Assembly (NCBI GenBank): GCA_040275305.1
Contig: JBEOJY010000015.1
Location: forward strand, 1-33,222
Direction of reading: 5' to 3'
Source of the DNA: JBEOJY01 sp040275305
GTDB lineage: Bacteria > Pseudomonadota > Alphaproteobacteria > UBA9219
DNA length: 33,222 nt
Shown: piece after piece, positions 33,172-33,222 of the stretch
Position numbering within the stretch: the stretch's first letter is position 1
Layout: every line of letters starts with the position of its first letter
Translations under genes and position numbers: made by a program
Notes under the pieces: model-generated
Database searches by the model: none
What the model was told of the DNA's origin: nothing
Seen by the model: only the letters and a program-made list of their open reading frames with translations

Positions 33172-33222
33172 TGAGCTGGCTGGCAAAAACTGGGCAGGAA
33201 ATGGCGGAGAGTTAAGGTGTGG
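33172..33222. mobile_element. End of a second IS3-family element, running off the window
   Basis: TGAGCTGGCTGGCAAAAACT, followed by GGGCAGGAAATGG and GTTAAGGTG, aligns base for base with the IS end at 32837 (TGA..TGG.TGGCA....CTGG.CAGGAAA.GG). It is in the same orientation and begins exactly where the truncated transposase loses similarity. The rest of the element lies beyond the window. Confidence 0.55.

Overview
The window looks like a chromosome segment of a moderately GC-rich alphaproteobacterium. The evidence is a full-length CtrA cell-cycle regulator, a Caulobacter-type tad/cpa pilus cluster, an orphan fliI, and conjugation and primase fragments of the kind found on alphaproteobacterial integrative conjugative elements (ICEs). 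The species cannot be named from the sequence. Dispersed palindromic repeats of several families and IS3-family debris show a genome rich in repeats.

Layout. Positions 1-3508 are mobile-element debris. Two minus-strand reading frames there each look like an in-frame chimera of an ICE gene and a phage tail gene: TraG N-terminus fused to a tail tape-measure protein, and DUF2460 tail-protein N-terminus fused to a DUF7146/Toprim-type primase. An AT-richer DUF2971 gene sits between them on the plus strand. Positions 3725-9806 are housekeeping: recQ, tRNA-Thr(GGT), murJ, a comB-like 2-phosphosulfolactate phosphatase, and a PilD-type prepilin peptidase, with nested palindromic repeats at 8674-9007. 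Positions 9927-10267 hold a MITE-like element and a partial copy. infC follows, with an apparent AUA start. feoA-feoB (11108-13469) lie behind a candidate Fur box. A composite inverted-repeat element occupies 13475-14067.

Positions 14258-14875 encode a secreted VPLPA/PEP-CTERM-like protein. Positions 15107-24550 are a minus-strand tad operon in the order cpaA-cpaB-cpaC-cpaD-cpaE-cpaF-tadB-tadC, with a perfect CtrA-type box (TTAA-N7-TTAA) just upstream of cpaA. No Flp pilin, TadD or TadE/F/G is present. comM (yifB) follows divergently, then an AT-rich gene of unknown function and about 1 kb of non-coding DNA that may carry a structured RNA on the minus strand. rplJ-rplL form a short operon ended by a strong terminator, without the usual rplKA or rpoBC neighbours. 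fliI converges on it and is divergent from ctrA, which is followed by a SAM-dependent methyltransferase. The last 900 bases hold another repeat copy and IS3-family remnants, one element end abutting a truncated transposase.

How the genes work together. CtrA, fliI and the tad operon form a plausible cell-cycle-controlled surface and motility set: CtrA-type boxes lie in the fliI/ctrA intergenic region and before cpaA. The most unusual part is the pair of ICE/phage junctions in the first 3.5 kb. They could be a true recombinational exchange of a phage tail module into a conjugative element, or an assembly artefact; the sequence alone cannot decide.
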